Of a stretch of DNA of 62,972 bases, positions 42,369 to 51,578 are shown one piece after another. Below the pieces are notes generated by a model. That model saw nothing but the letters and a program-made list of their open reading frames with translations. It ran no database searches and was not told where the DNA came from. The position numbers were made by a program, and so were the translations under genes. How positions within the stretch are numbered: the stretch's first letter is position 1; the number at the start of each line of letters is the position of its first letter. This DNA comes from an uncultured Clostridia bacterium (lineage in GTDB: Bacteria; Bacillota; Clostridia; Oscillospirales; Acutalibacteraceae). The DNA lies in assembly GCA_947625485.1 (NCBI GenBank), contig CANQOP010000012.1, forward strand, positions 1-62,972, read 5' to 3'.

Positions 42369-42399
42369 CACCCCTTGAGAATACTAGCCTCAAGGGGTG
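42369..42399 (+). promoter_or_regulatory. 11-bp hairpin overlapping a ribosome binding site
   Basis: CACCCCTTGAG and CTCAAGGGGTG (42389-42399) form a perfect stem with a nine-base loop. The 3' arm contains the AGGGGTG ribosome site of the small gene at 42406. No T run follows, so it is more a translation-blocking hairpin than a terminator. Confidence 0.55.
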
Positions 42400-42405
42400 A
42401 TAATT

Positions 42406-42555
42406 ATGCCTGAAAATAATAATATTCCGCTCGAATGTCCGTCCAGACAGCAGAAAAACTCAACGGAACCGATAGTTAACGCGGTGGAAAAGAATATTTT
42501 CCCCCCGAAAAACGACGAAATAGAGCATATTATTTCAAAAGCTCAACAGGAATAG
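42406..42555 (+). CDS. small protein, 49 residues, unknown
   Basis: ATG 42406 after AAGGGGTGAT; product starts MPENNNIPLECPSRQQKNS and ends DEIEHIISKAQQE. Polar, one Cys, no signal or membrane segment. Its end overlaps the 3' end of the leftward YdcF-type gene by 26 bp. The ribosome site sits in the hairpin described at 42369. Confidence 0.5.
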   Translation: MPENNNIPLECPSRQQKNSTEPIVNAVEKNIFPPKNDEIEHIISKAQQE

Positions 42556-43318
42556 CAATCCATTCACGAACAAAGAACGTAGGATAATTTATTATTCCTA
42601 CTTTGCCGTTCTGAGCATTGACAGCGCCTATCGGGTTTCGGATACCCTGCTTTCTTACAATAAGCCTTGCCCTGAGTTGATGGAAGCTGTCCGTCACGAT
42701 GGCAAGGCTTTCATTTATATTCTCATCTTTTATAATTTTAAATGAGTTTGCGATATTCTGCTTAGTATTTTTAGACTTGTCATCCATGTATAGCCTGTCC
42801 GCGGGAATGCCGCTTGAAGTCAATTCTTCATACATACACTCAGCCTCACTGATATGCTCGTCGTCGCCTTTTCCGCCTGAGAGTACGGCTTTGCTTTTCG
42901 GATTTGAACGCAGATACTTTTCTGCCGCGTCAATTCTCTGCTGAAGATTTACACTTGGACCCCAAGGTTTTACCTGAGCGCCGAGAACTACAGCAGTTGC
43001 ACCTGACGGAGCGGGACAGAGTGCCGCATATGCCATTATTGCGCTCACAGTTACCGCGTAAACGATGAAAACCGTCGCGCACACATTCCATATCCTCCAT
43101 AGTGTTTTGAACAATTTTCGGGCGCACAGGCGCTTTTTTATTTTTTTATAATATTTGTTTAATCCGCACCAAAATATAATATAGAGACATATCGCCGAGC
43201 CGAGTATATTGCCGAAATTTAATAAGCTATATGTCAGAGGCAGAGTAAACCAAATCAGAAATATAGACGCAATAATGACTGCGACTACACGCAGGGCTGT
43301 CAATAATTTTTTTCTCAT
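42530..43318 (-). CDS. YdcF/ElyC/SanA-family membrane protein (DUF218)
   Basis: 262 residues. Two or three N-terminal membrane helices (about 7-55 and 75-95) carry a DUF218 domain: TAVVLGAQVKPWGPS, KAVLSGGKGDDEHISEAECM, the LYMDDKSKNTKQNI segment and a late AIVTDSFHQLRA. Members influence envelope and peptidoglycan precursor handling, but the biochemical role is open. Monocistronic, leftward, convergent with the small gene at 42406. Confidence 0.88.
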   Translation of the reverse strand: MRKKLLTALRVVAVIIASIFLIWFTLPLTYSLLNFGNILGSAICLYIIFWCGLNKYYKKIKKRLCARKLFKTLWRIWNVCATVFIVYAVTVSAIMAYAALCPAPSGATAVVLGAQVKPWGPSVNLQQRIDAAEKYLRSNPKSKAVLSGGKGDDEHISEAECMYEELTSSGIPADRLYMDDKSKNTKQNIANSFKIIKDENINESLAIVTDSFHQLRARLIVRKQGIRNPIGAVNAQNGKVGIINYPTFFVREWIAIPVELLK

Positions 43319-43434
43319 AAATCCACTTCCTTCGTATTTATTTTAATACATTAATTCAAAGAATACAAGATATAATCTGCAAAATACGAGGAGCAGGGCA
43401 TTGGAGTTAGTGTTTAACGGCGTGATAAACAGAT

Positions 43435-43460
43435 AAAGGACTGCCTTGCGACAGTCCTTT
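43435..43460 (-). terminator. nrdG terminator
   Basis: AAAGGACTG/CAGTCCTTT with an eight-base loop immediately after the nrdG stop; T-rich TTTATCTG follows on the minus strand. Confidence 0.75.
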
Positions 43461-43463
43461 ATA

Positions 43464-44006
43464 TTAGTTTCTCTTCCTTGTGCCCGAGTAAAGATTATCC
43501 TCGTCAACGGAGACGGCTTTGTTTTCCTTTAAACTTTCTTTTACATCGAGAAAACGCTGATTTTTGCTTCCTCTGAACAGCAGCATTAGACTTCTCTGTT
43601 CCAGAATAAACGGCCCGTCCACGAGATAGTCGAGGTTTTCGAGCAGCTTTTTCCATTCGGGGTGTTCGGGAAAGCCGTCGATAAGCTCCTCAAAGGTATA
43701 TCCTGTGTAGCTCATAACATTCAGGCCGTTCTCGTGACATTTTACTGCGAGCTCTGCAAGCGCTTCCGCCTGACAAAACGGCTCGCCTCCCGAGAAGGTC
43801 AGACCCTGTAATATCGGGTTTTTAACAGCAATGTTAAGAATCTTGTCTACATCGCCCGGATGCCTTGGTTCGAATGCCCATGTTTCCGGATTGTGACAGC
43901 CTTTGCAGTGGTGAGGACAACCCTGAGTGAATAAAGTCATTCTTATCCCGGGACCGTCCACAATGCTTTCGCTCACGATACCCGAAAGATTTAGCTTAGT
44001 TCCCAT
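43464..44006 (-). CDS. nrdG: anaerobic ribonucleotide reductase activating protein
   Basis: 180 residues. Radical-SAM activase: SGIVSESIVDGPGIRMTLF, then TQGCPHHCKGCHNPETW with the CxxxCxxC FeS site, and GLTFSGGEPFCQ. It generates the glycyl radical on NrdD. Its start abuts the nrdD stop, so the genes are translationally linked. The C-terminus (DVKESLKENKAVSVDEDN) is typical. Confidence 0.97.
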   Translation of the reverse strand: MGTKLNLSGIVSESIVDGPGIRMTLFTQGCPHHCKGCHNPETWAFEPRHPGDVDKILNIAVKNPILQGLTFSGGEPFCQAEALAELAVKCHENGLNVMSYTGYTFEELIDGFPEHPEWKKLLENLDYLVDGPFILEQRSLMLLFRGSKNQRFLDVKESLKENKAVSVDEDNLYSGTRKRN

Positions 44007-46367
44007 TTAAACCGCTTCATCTGTTAGCTCAGACATATCGTAGTCACTGCCAACAGCGTGCTTTACCCGCTGTTCTACTTCGGCGCGTTTAGCGTCGTTA
44101 AAGCGGTCGAGCGTTCCTACAAGATAGCCCGTAATGCGGCGAATTCTCTCAAATCCTTCGCCGCCCTTGCCTTCCTTGCGTCCGCAAACAGGGCAGTAGT
44201 CGCCGATTATTCCAGTATGTCCGCATACAGGGTCGCGGTCAACAGGGTGGTTAATGGAGCCGTAGCCTACGCCGCTTTCTTTCATCTGGCGAATAACAGC
44301 CTCAAAAGCGTCGAGGTTCTGAGTCGGGTCGCCGTCAAGCTCAATGTAGGAAATATGACCGCCGTTTGTGAGGTTATGGTAAGGAGCTTCAATTTTAATT
44401 TTATCAAACGCTGAAATATTATAGTAAACAGGTACGTGGAAAGAGTTCGTGTAGTACTCTCTGTCTGTAACCCCCGGAATAGTGCCGAAACGCTCCCGGT
44501 CAATCCTGACGAAACGTCCCGAAAGTCCCTCGGCAGGCGTGCCTATAACAGCGAAATTGAGATGATATTTCTGCGTCGCTTCGTTCATCTTTTTGCGCAT
44601 ATATCCGATGATTTCAAGACCGAGCTTCTGAGAACTCTCGCTCTCGCCGTGGTGCTTGCCCGTGAGCGCTTTAAGACACTCAGCAAGACCGATAAAGCCT
44701 ATGGTAAGAGAGCCGTGCTTGAGAACGTCGCGCACTGAGTCGTTCGGACCGAGCTTTTCGGAGTCGAGCCAAACTCCCTGACCCATAAGGAACGGATAGT
44801 TTTTAACGAGCTTTGAGCACTGAATTTCAAATCTCTCGAGGAGCTGGTCAACGCAAAGATTGCACATTCTGTCCAGCTGCTCAAAGAAAAAGTCAATGTT
44901 TTTATTGGAAAGAATGGCGAGACGGGGGAGGTTTATTGATGTGAAGCTGAGGTTACCTCTGCCGTAGGTCTGCTCGCGGTCGGGGTCGTAAACATTACCC
45001 ATAACTCGTGTGCGGCAACCCATATACGCTACCTCTGTCTCAGGATGTCCTTCAACATAATACTGCTTGTTAAACGGAGCGTCAAGGAATGAGTAATTAG
45101 GGAAGAGGCGCTTTGCGGAAACCTTCATAGTCTCTTTGTAAATGTCGTAGTTAGGGTCGCCGGGATTATAATTCACGCCCTCCTTAACCTTGAAAATCTG
45201 AATCGGGAAGATGGGTGTTTCGCCGTTGCCCAGACCTTTGTCCGTAGCCTTTAATATATTTTTCATAACCATTCTGCCCTCAGGCGATGTGTCTGTTCCG
45301 TAGTTGAGAGAGGAGAACGGAATTTGAGCGCCCGCGCGGCTATGCATAGTGTTAAGGTTGTGAATAAGAGCCTCCATAGCCTGGAAAGTCGCTCTGTCAG
45401 TTTCCTGCTCCGCGTGCTTGAAAGCAAAACGCTGGATTTTGCCCGCGAGTTTTTCATCAAATGCGTCTGAAAGGAGCTTAAACTCAGCGTCTTTGTATTC
45501 GGGACTGTTGCCCTCAAGCTTCGGCTGTTGTGAGGAAATTTCTTCAGCCTTATCGGCGAGATTTTTTGAAAATTCTTCAGGATTTTCTGTGTCCGTGAGC
45601 AGCTCTATAGCTCTCTCAAGATTCTGACGGTAACGTTTTCTGTATGTTTTTGCAACGCCCGGAGCCATTGAATAGTCAAAGTTAGGTACGCTCTGACCGC
45701 CGTGCTGGTCGTTTTGGTTTGACTGAATAGCTATACAGGCAAGAGCTGAGTAGGACTGAATATCGTTTGGCTCTCTGAGGTAGCCGTGACCCGTGGAGAA
45801 ACCGCCCTTGAAAAGCTTTAAGAGGTCAATCTGACAGCAGGTAGTAGTGAGCGTTAAGAAGTCAAGGTCGTGAATATGAATATCGCCGTCGAGGTGAGCC
45901 TTGCTGTGAACAGGATTAAGTATATACATATGATAGAACTGCTTAGCGCCCTCGGAGCCGTATTTAAGCATAGTACCCATAGCTGTGTCGCCGTCTATGT
46001 TTGCATTCTCGCGCTTAACGTCGTTGTCCTTTGCAGCCTTGAAGGTGAGATCCTCGTAAATTTTCATCAGCTTTGTGTTCATATCGCGAACGCGCGTGCG
46101 GTCCGCACGGTAGAGGATATATTCCTTCGCAGTCCTTGCGTGACCGTTTTCTATGAGAACTTTCTCGACCGTATCCTGAACGTGTTCTACGGTGGGCTCT
46201 GTCTCATTCTGAGCTTCGAGAATATCGCATACCTGCTGTGCGAGCGATTCCGCTGTTTTGTAGTCCGTTCCGCCGATAGCCTGAGCCGCCATATAGATAG
46301 CGTTTGTGATTTTTTGAATGTCAAAGCTTGCCGTGCGGCCGTCGCGTTTTTTAATTTTTGTAATCAT
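44007..46367 (-). CDS. nrdD: anaerobic ribonucleoside-triphosphate reductase
   Basis: 786 residues from ATG 46367, which has GGGAGG seven bases upstream. It makes dNTPs without oxygen. N-terminal ATP-cone (ITKIKKRDGRTASFD), the large barrel with DIHIHDLDFL and GRGNLSFTSINLPRLAI, a C-terminal zinc site (VCGHTGIIGDYCPVCGR) and the glycyl-radical segment RRITGYLVGTLDRFND. It is preceded by a promoter and a NrdR-type box. No aerobic class is in the window. Confidence 0.98.
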   Translation of the reverse strand: MITKIKKRDGRTASFDIQKITNAIYMAAQAIGGTDYKTAESLAQQVCDILEAQNETEPTVEHVQDTVEKVLIENGHARTAKEYILYRADRTRVRDMNTKLMKIYEDLTFKAAKDNDVKRENANIDGDTAMGTMLKYGSEGAKQFYHMYILNPVHSKAHLDGDIHIHDLDFLTLTTTCCQIDLLKLFKGGFSTGHGYLREPNDIQSYSALACIAIQSNQNDQHGGQSVPNFDYSMAPGVAKTYRKRYRQNLERAIELLTDTENPEEFSKNLADKAEEISSQQPKLEGNSPEYKDAEFKLLSDAFDEKLAGKIQRFAFKHAEQETDRATFQAMEALIHNLNTMHSRAGAQIPFSSLNYGTDTSPEGRMVMKNILKATDKGLGNGETPIFPIQIFKVKEGVNYNPGDPNYDIYKETMKVSAKRLFPNYSFLDAPFNKQYYVEGHPETEVAYMGCRTRVMGNVYDPDREQTYGRGNLSFTSINLPRLAILSNKNIDFFFEQLDRMCNLCVDQLLERFEIQCSKLVKNYPFLMGQGVWLDSEKLGPNDSVRDVLKHGSLTIGFIGLAECLKALTGKHHGESESSQKLGLEIIGYMRKKMNEATQKYHLNFAVIGTPAEGLSGRFVRIDRERFGTIPGVTDREYYTNSFHVPVYYNISAFDKIKIEAPYHNLTNGGHISYIELDGDPTQNLDAFEAVIRQMKESGVGYGSINHPVDRDPVCGHTGIIGDYCPVCGRKEGKGGEGFERIRRITGYLVGTLDRFNDAKRAEVEQRVKHAVGSDYDMSELTDEAV

Positions 46368-46417
46368 TGTCAAACCTCCCAAGTATTACATATTTGTAAA
46401 TGTTATTTCTTTAAAAC

Positions 46418-46431
46418 CACAATATATTGTG
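46418..46431. promoter_or_regulatory. NrdR box
   Basis: Perfect 14-bp palindrome CACAATATATTGTG (46418-46431), matching the ACAC-A/T-core-GTGT form of NrdR boxes, between the promoter and nrdD. NrdR would repress reductase genes when dATP is high. A clear second box was not found. Confidence 0.7.
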
Positions 46432-46453
46432 TGTCTGTTTTAAGTGCTTGCAC

Positions 46454-46482
46454 ATTATATCGGATTTTTCTTTTTTCGTCAA
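46454..46482 (-). promoter_or_regulatory. nrdDG promoter
   Basis: Minus strand: -35 TTGACG (46477-46482), 17-bp spacer, perfect -10 TATAAT (46454-46459). The NrdR-type box lies ~25 bp downstream. Confidence 0.8.
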
Positions 46483-46722
46483 TAGTAAATCCTACAAATT
46501 TACATAAATATTTTTGTGCATTTAGAGCATAAATGTTTTATTAAATTTTCTATTAGAATTAAACGACATAATACTCGAAAAATTTTATATTTTTAATAAA
46601 ATCAAGTTGTTAAATTTTGTAATTGAAGAGTTACAATCTTGTTTTTTGAATCGTCTGTATCATAATGTCACAAGCGGCGGAATTGCTTTAACAAATTTCA
46701 AGTAAAATTACAAAATAAAAAA

Positions 46723-46746
46723 GGAGTCCGTCAAATGACGGACTCC
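46723..46746 (-). terminator. terminator of the X25-like secreted protein gene
   Basis: GGAGTCCGTCA / TGACGGACTCC with a two-base gap, followed on the minus strand by TTTTTTATTTTG. Confidence 0.9.
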
Positions 46747-46788
46747 GAAAATCAAACTATGTGATTTTAAAGGGAAAGATTGGCTTAA

Positions 46789-48378
46789 TTACTTAACCTT
46801 AACCTTAACTGTTACTGTCTTAGAAGCACTCTTATACTTCGAAGTAGCCTTAGCAGTAACCTTAACCTTAATCTTGTAAGTGCCCTTCTTTGTGCCCTTC
46901 TTAACGGTTACGTAACCCTTCTTGTTTACGGAAAGCTGCTTTGTGTTGCTGCCTTTCTTAACAACGGAATAGGATACCTTACCGCCCTTGTTCTTTGTAA
47001 CTTTGATAGCCTTCTTGAAGGTAACAGCCTTCTTTGTAACCTTCTTGCCCTTAACCTTCTTATTAGCCTTAGTTGTGAGCTTCTTTACGGAAGCAACTGT
47101 AACCTTCATTTTGTTGGTCTTCTTAGTAACTGTCGGCTTTGCAGGTTCTGTGGGTTTTACAGGGTCTGTAGGCTTTACACTAGGATCAGTAGGCTCTACA
47201 TATGGCTCTTTTACAGGAGGAACTTCGTCGGGACCGTAAATCTCAGCAATAACAGTCTCAGGACTCTCAATGCTGGATTCAGGCGGGCAGAGCTCGTTTG
47301 GAATAAAGATTAAACGAACTGTAGCGTTATCCTTATCAACAACGATCTTAGCGTCGTTGCCCATTCCTGCGGGATGCCAGAATACATCGCCGTTAGCGTT
47401 TACGTAGATAGCCTTGCAAGCATACTCGCCTGCAGGGATATTTTTAAAGTCTCTGTAGTAGCTACCGTCAGCAGCCTTTGTTAAAAGTGTGTTTTCGTCA
47501 GCAGCGTTTTTCCACTCTGTGCCGAAGAGAGCTTCTGAACCTGTGAGGTAGTAACCGGCTACAACAGTAGGAGCCTCGCCCGGCTCTGTCGGAGCAACTG
47601 TAGCGCCTGTAGGCTCAATCTTGATGTCGTAAGTAGCGCCGAGCTTTGTGCTGTAGTCGAACTTGGAAGCGTCAAATGTGAGCGTAATGTTGGAAACAGC
47701 GTCAACAACTACAGGGATGTTGTCGCCGTTGTAAACAGCAGCGTTTACGGGATACTCATTTGTATCGTCGGCCTTCTTTACGCCCCAGCTGTCTGTCCAA
47801 GCGTCGTTAGCAGCGAACTTAACTTCATAGGAACCCGGAAGTACGTCGTTATATGTAATTGTATAAACGCCGTCTTTGCCTTCCATATGGTTCTCAGCAG
47901 CGTCCTGCTTCCACTCGATGTCCTTAAGGAAGCCGTTCTTACCTGTACCAACAGCTGTGATGGAAGCGATTTCAAGTGTAGCGGGAGCGGAAGCGTTCTC
48001 GCCCTCGAAGGTAACTTCCTTAGTCTCAGCGTTAAACTTGATTGTAACGTCGGTTGTAGCGGAAACGATAAATACGATGTTGTTAGCGCCATCACCGTAA
48101 GCCTCGTCCCAGGAACCGTTTGTTACTTTGAACTCGTACGTACCCTCAGCAAGACCTGTGTAAGTCTTTGTAAAGATTCCGTCCTCACCCTTTGTCAGTG
48201 CGTTAGAAGTATCGGTCGGATCCCAACCATCGCCGCCGCAAAGATTTGCTGTACCTGCAATAATCCATGTTGTACCGGCGTCAGGTGTTTCGTCAGCAGC
48301 CGATACAGCAATAGCCATTACGGAGAACAGCATCATAACTGCAAGCAGAACTGCTAAGCTTTTCTTGAAAACTTTCAT
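46789..48378 (-). CDS. secreted protein with X25-like starch-binding-type modules
   Basis: 529 residues. Sec signal peptide (about 1-27, ending SVMAIAVSAA). Three successive beta-sandwich modules share the pattern W/Y..G......W........F.K.Y......G.YE.K: about 37-130 (AGTANLCGGDGWDPTD), 140-240 (DIEWKQDAAENHMEGKDG) and 275-365 (YYLTGSEALFGTEWKNA). These are like X25 modules of pullulanases. A Pro/Thr linker (PTDPSVKPTDPVKPTEP) leads to a ~100-residue lysine-rich Ig-like domain resembling the end of the alpha-amylase here. No catalytic domain. It is probably a starch-adherence protein; that role is inferred. Confidence 0.75.
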   Translation of the reverse strand: MKVFKKSLAVLLAVMMLFSVMAIAVSAADETPDAGTTWIIAGTANLCGGDGWDPTDTSNALTKGEDGIFTKTYTGLAEGTYEFKVTNGSWDEAYGDGANNIVFIVSATTDVTIKFNAETKEVTFEGENASAPATLEIASITAVGTGKNGFLKDIEWKQDAAENHMEGKDGVYTITYNDVLPGSYEVKFAANDAWTDSWGVKKADDTNEYPVNAAVYNGDNIPVVVDAVSNITLTFDASKFDYSTKLGATYDIKIEPTGATVAPTEPGEAPTVVAGYYLTGSEALFGTEWKNAADENTLLTKAADGSYYRDFKNIPAGEYACKAIYVNANGDVFWHPAGMGNDAKIVVDKDNATVRLIFIPNELCPPESSIESPETVIAEIYGPDEVPPVKEPYVEPTDPSVKPTDPVKPTEPAKPTVTKKTNKMKVTVASVKKLTTKANKKVKGKKVTKKAVTFKKAIKVTKNKGGKVSYSVVKKGSNTKQLSVNKKGYVTVKKGTKKGTYKIKVKVTAKATSKYKSASKTVTVKVKVK

Positions 48379-48570
48379 AGAAAATTTTCCTCCTTAAAAA
48401 TATTTTTTCGGTTATTTAACCTTAATTTATTATAAAATAACTTGTCTGATAAATCAATAGATTAATGTCAAAAATCTCCTAGCAAATCACACAAAATAAG
48501 TTGTAAAAATTTGTTGAGATTTGCAAAGAGATACTTTGAACAGTCAGTTTATAGTTAAATAGTTAAAAAG

Positions 48571-48594
48571 AAAAGACTGCCTAAGCAGTCTTTT
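48571..48594 (-). terminator. putP terminator
   Basis: AAAAGACTGC-CTAA-GCAGTCTTTT, followed on the minus strand by CTTTTTAAC. Confidence 0.85.
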
Positions 48595-48614
48595 CCGTTA
48601 TGCTTTTAATAAAA

Positions 48615-50174
48615 TTATGCTTCTACCGTCTTTATGCTTTCGAATTCCTCGACGATTTTGCTGTCGGGTTTTTTAGTGCATAGAGAAACGACAATCATCA
48701 GCACAAGCGCTACGGGAAATCCTACCGCAAGCGAGTAGAGACCCGTCGAATTGCCTATTGTAACCAGACCGTCGGAGGTCGAAATCATCGGAATGTAGTC
48801 CCAGATAATAACAGTAAGCGCACCGCTTATCATACCTGCCAGAGCACCGGCCCAGTTACTTCTCTTCCAGAACAGCGCGAGGAGTACGACGGGACCGAAC
48901 GCAGCGCCAAAGCCTGCCCATGCGTCAGATACAAGTCCCATAATGCTTGAGTTCGGGTCTATAGCAACGAAGAACGCGATTATCGCAATTACTACGACAG
49001 CAATTCTGCCCACAAGAAGCGCGCTTTTTTCGGAGGCTTTCTTATTAACCGCACCCTTGTAAATATCCTCAGAAATAGCGGAAGCTGTAACAAGAAGCTG
49101 GCTGTCCGCAGTGCTCATAATAGCCGCAAGAATACCGCACAGGAAGATGCCTCCGATGAAAATCAGAACGCCGTTATTGGCGAATGTTTGCTGAATCATT
49201 CTGATAAATACAGTTTCGCTCGTTGTTTCGTCAAGCTGGGCGGAGAGGTAAGCGCGTCCGATAAGACCGATAAGGAAGGAAGCGACAAATGCGAGCCCAA
49301 CCCAGATGATAGCAACTTTTCTTGACTTTTTGATTTCGGATTCGCTCTTAATAGCCATAAAGCGAACGAGAATGTGAGGCATACCGAAGTATCCGAGACC
49401 CCATGCGAGTCCGGAGATAATCTCATTAGCAGAAATAGGCTGGTCGCCCGAAGTGAACGGGTTAACAAATGAGCCTGCGTCCGTAATGCCTTTTGCGGCC
49501 AGAGCGGAGCTGAAGGAATTGTCATATGTAAGAACCGCATATGCGATAATCGGAACGCTTAGAATAGCGATTATCATAAGCAAGCCTTGAATGAGGTCAG
49601 TAGTGCAAACCGCTTTAAATCCGCCGAGGAAGGTGTAGATAAGAATAACGGCGGCGGCTATTATAAGACCGATTATATATACCTGCTGGTAATTTGCGTC
49701 TGTTCCGAATAGTGTCGCAAACAGCTTTGCGCCGCTTGAGAATGCTGACGCCGTATACACGGCGAAGAATACCGTGATGATTATGGCAGAAACTATCTTC
49801 AGAACGCCGTTGCTTTTGAAGCGGTTTTCAAAGAAGCTGGGTATCGTGAGGCTGTTTCCGGATACGATTGTGTATCTTCTGAGCTTTGAAGAAACAAAAA
49901 TCCAGTTTAGAACAGTACCGACAAAAAGTCCGACAGCTATCCAGATGTTTCCGGAACCCGTAAGATAAATTGCTCCCGGAAGACCCATAAGCAGCCAACC
50001 GCTCATATCCGACGCTTCGGCGGAAAGAGCGGCAGTCCAAGCCCCCAGATTTCGTCCGCCAAGGAAGTAATCCTCGTTGTTCTTTGTGCCTTTTGAATAA
50101 ACGGCGCCTATTACAATCATAACAATTATATAGAACGCAAACGCACAGAGAACTAGTACATTTGTAGTAGTCAT
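48615..50174 (-). CDS. putP: sodium/proline symporter
   Basis: 519 residues from ATG 50174 (GGGGG upstream); the frame stays open ~350 bp further but that stretch overlaps the alr promoter and has no membrane-protein character. Many membrane helices in the SSS-family layout, with GGRNLGAWTAALSAEASDMSGW and WLLMGLPGAIYL near the N-terminus and ADSQLLVTASAISEDIYKG in the middle, all typical of PutP. It imports proline with Na+. Monocistronic, divergent from alr. Confidence 0.95.
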   Translation of the reverse strand: MTTTNVLVLCAFAFYIIVMIVIGAVYSKGTKNNEDYFLGGRNLGAWTAALSAEASDMSGWLLMGLPGAIYLTGSGNIWIAVGLFVGTVLNWIFVSSKLRRYTIVSGNSLTIPSFFENRFKSNGVLKIVSAIIITVFFAVYTASAFSSGAKLFATLFGTDANYQQVYIIGLIIAAAVILIYTFLGGFKAVCTTDLIQGLLMIIAILSVPIIAYAVLTYDNSFSSALAAKGITDAGSFVNPFTSGDQPISANEIISGLAWGLGYFGMPHILVRFMAIKSESEIKKSRKVAIIWVGLAFVASFLIGLIGRAYLSAQLDETTSETVFIRMIQQTFANNGVLIFIGGIFLCGILAAIMSTADSQLLVTASAISEDIYKGAVNKKASEKSALLVGRIAVVVIAIIAFFVAIDPNSSIMGLVSDAWAGFGAAFGPVVLLALFWKRSNWAGALAGMISGALTVIIWDYIPMISTSDGLVTIGNSTGLYSLAVGFPVALVLMIVVSLCTKKPDSKIVEEFESIKTVEA

Positions 50175-50321
50175 AAGAACCCCCTGTTTTTTCATTTTGT
50201 AATCAGATACTTTAACATTGTAACACATTAAATCGCATATTACAAGTTTTATTTTTAAAACATCAGAAGGCAGGGTTACTATATTAAAGAAAACAAATTT
50301 CCTCTTAATTCTCAAATGGCA

Positions 50322-50350
50322 TTGATTTAACACAAGTTTAGTATTATAAT
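50322..50350 (+). promoter_or_regulatory. alr promoter
   Basis: -35 TTGATT (50322-50327), 17-bp spacer, -10 TATAAT (50345-50350). Confidence 0.75.
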
Positions 50351-50402
50351 TACACTGGTTATGTGCATACATATATGTATGCGAAAAAAGAAAGGCGATA
50401 TT

Positions 50403-51578
50403 ATGGATATTGTAAGACGCACCTGGACGGAGATTTCTCTCGACCGTGCGAAATATAATTTTCTGGAAATAAAGAAGAAAATAGGCTCGGCAATGCTCTG
50501 CTGCGTTATTAAGGCTGACGGCTACGGTCACGGCGCAGCCGCGCTTGCCGCTATGTACGAAAAGCTGGGCGCTGATTTCTTCGCTGTAAGCAATATTGAC
50601 GAGGCAAAGGAGTTAAGGGACAACGGTATTACAGCTCCGATACTGATTCTCGGTTATACTCCTGTCGAGGACGCCGACGACCTCGCTCGTCTCGGCATAT
50701 GCCAGACCGTATACTCGCTAGATTACGCAAGGGCGCTCAGTGAAAAGTGCCGCGAGTACGGAGTGAGCATAAAAATCCACATCAAGCTCGACACTGGTAT
50801 GAACCGCATAGGATTTATTTGTCAGGAATACCCAAGAGATTATTATTCTATTGAAGAAATAAAAACGGCGTGTTCTCTGGAGGGATTAATACCGCAAGGA
50901 ATTTTCACGCATTTCTGCGTTTCCGACTCGGCAGAGGAGGGCAGAGAGTTTACAGAGAAACAATTCTCTAATTTTAAACACACAATAGATTGTCTTAAAC
51001 AAAATAATATAACATTTGAGATTACCCACTGTTCAAACTCAGGCGCAATCGAGGACTACCCCGATACATACTGTAATATGGTCCGCGCAGGTATTATTCT
51101 CTACGGACTTGCGCCGTCTCCGCTCCTTGCAGGCAGGCTTAACCTCACCCCTTGTATGACGATGAAAACAACCGTTGCGCACGTCAAAACCGTCAGAAAA
51201 GGCGACTCTGTCTCCTATGGGCGCACTTTTGTAGCCGACAGAGATATAAAGGTTGCAACAGTTCCGATAGGCTATGCCGACGGCTTTATCCGTTCCTATG
51301 CAAAGGACGGATATATGATAGTAAACGGCAGGCGCGCCGATATAATCGGCAGGATTTGTATGGACCAGACTATGCTCGATGTAAGCGGTATTGACGATGT
51401 GAAAATCGGTGATGAGGTAGTTGTTTTCGGAAGCGGCGAGTTCGGCGAGCGTACAGCCGACGACCTTGCGGCGTGCGCGGATACTATAAACTACGAGGTA
51501 ATATGCGGGATTTCAAAACGTGTACCGCGTTTCTATGTAAGGCACGAAAAAATTACGGAAGTGATGTATAAGATATGA
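50403..51578 (+). CDS. alr: alanine racemase
   Basis: 391 residues from ATG 50403 (AAAGG site); an ATG 42 bp upstream is in the leader. It supplies D-Ala for the cell wall. The PLP lysine is in CCVIKADGYGHGA, the second catalytic Tyr in DSVSYGRTF, and IGRICMDQTMLDV and VGYADGF-type (IGYADGFIRSY) motifs are present. It overlaps polA by 4 bp. Confidence 0.97.
   Translation: MDIVRRTWTEISLDRAKYNFLEIKKKIGSAMLCCVIKADGYGHGAAALAAMYEKLGADFFAVSNIDEAKELRDNGITAPILILGYTPVEDADDLARLGICQTVYSLDYARALSEKCREYGVSIKIHIKLDTGMNRIGFICQEYPRDYYSIEEIKTACSLEGLIPQGIFTHFCVSDSAEEGREFTEKQFSNFKHTIDCLKQNNITFEITHCSNSGAIEDYPDTYCNMVRAGIILYGLAPSPLLAGRLNLTPCMTMKTTVAHVKTVRKGDSVSYGRTFVADRDIKVATVPIGYADGFIRSYAKDGYMIVNGRRADIIGRICMDQTMLDVSGIDDVKIGDEVVVFGSGEFGERTADDLAACADTINYEVICGISKRVPRFYVRHEKITEVMYKI

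Larger units (their letters stand above)
46368..46788. other. 421-bp intergenic region
   Basis: Holds the nrdDG promoter and NrdR-type box on the right-facing-left side and the terminator of the X25-like gene at its other end. Between about 46490 and 46715 it is A+T-rich with no gene recognised. Confidence 0.6.

Noticed and set aside
50175..50531. 120-residue N-terminal extension of PutP
   Set aside because: It crosses the alr promoter, has no membrane-protein character, and ATG 50174 has a ribosome site and starts the family sequence.
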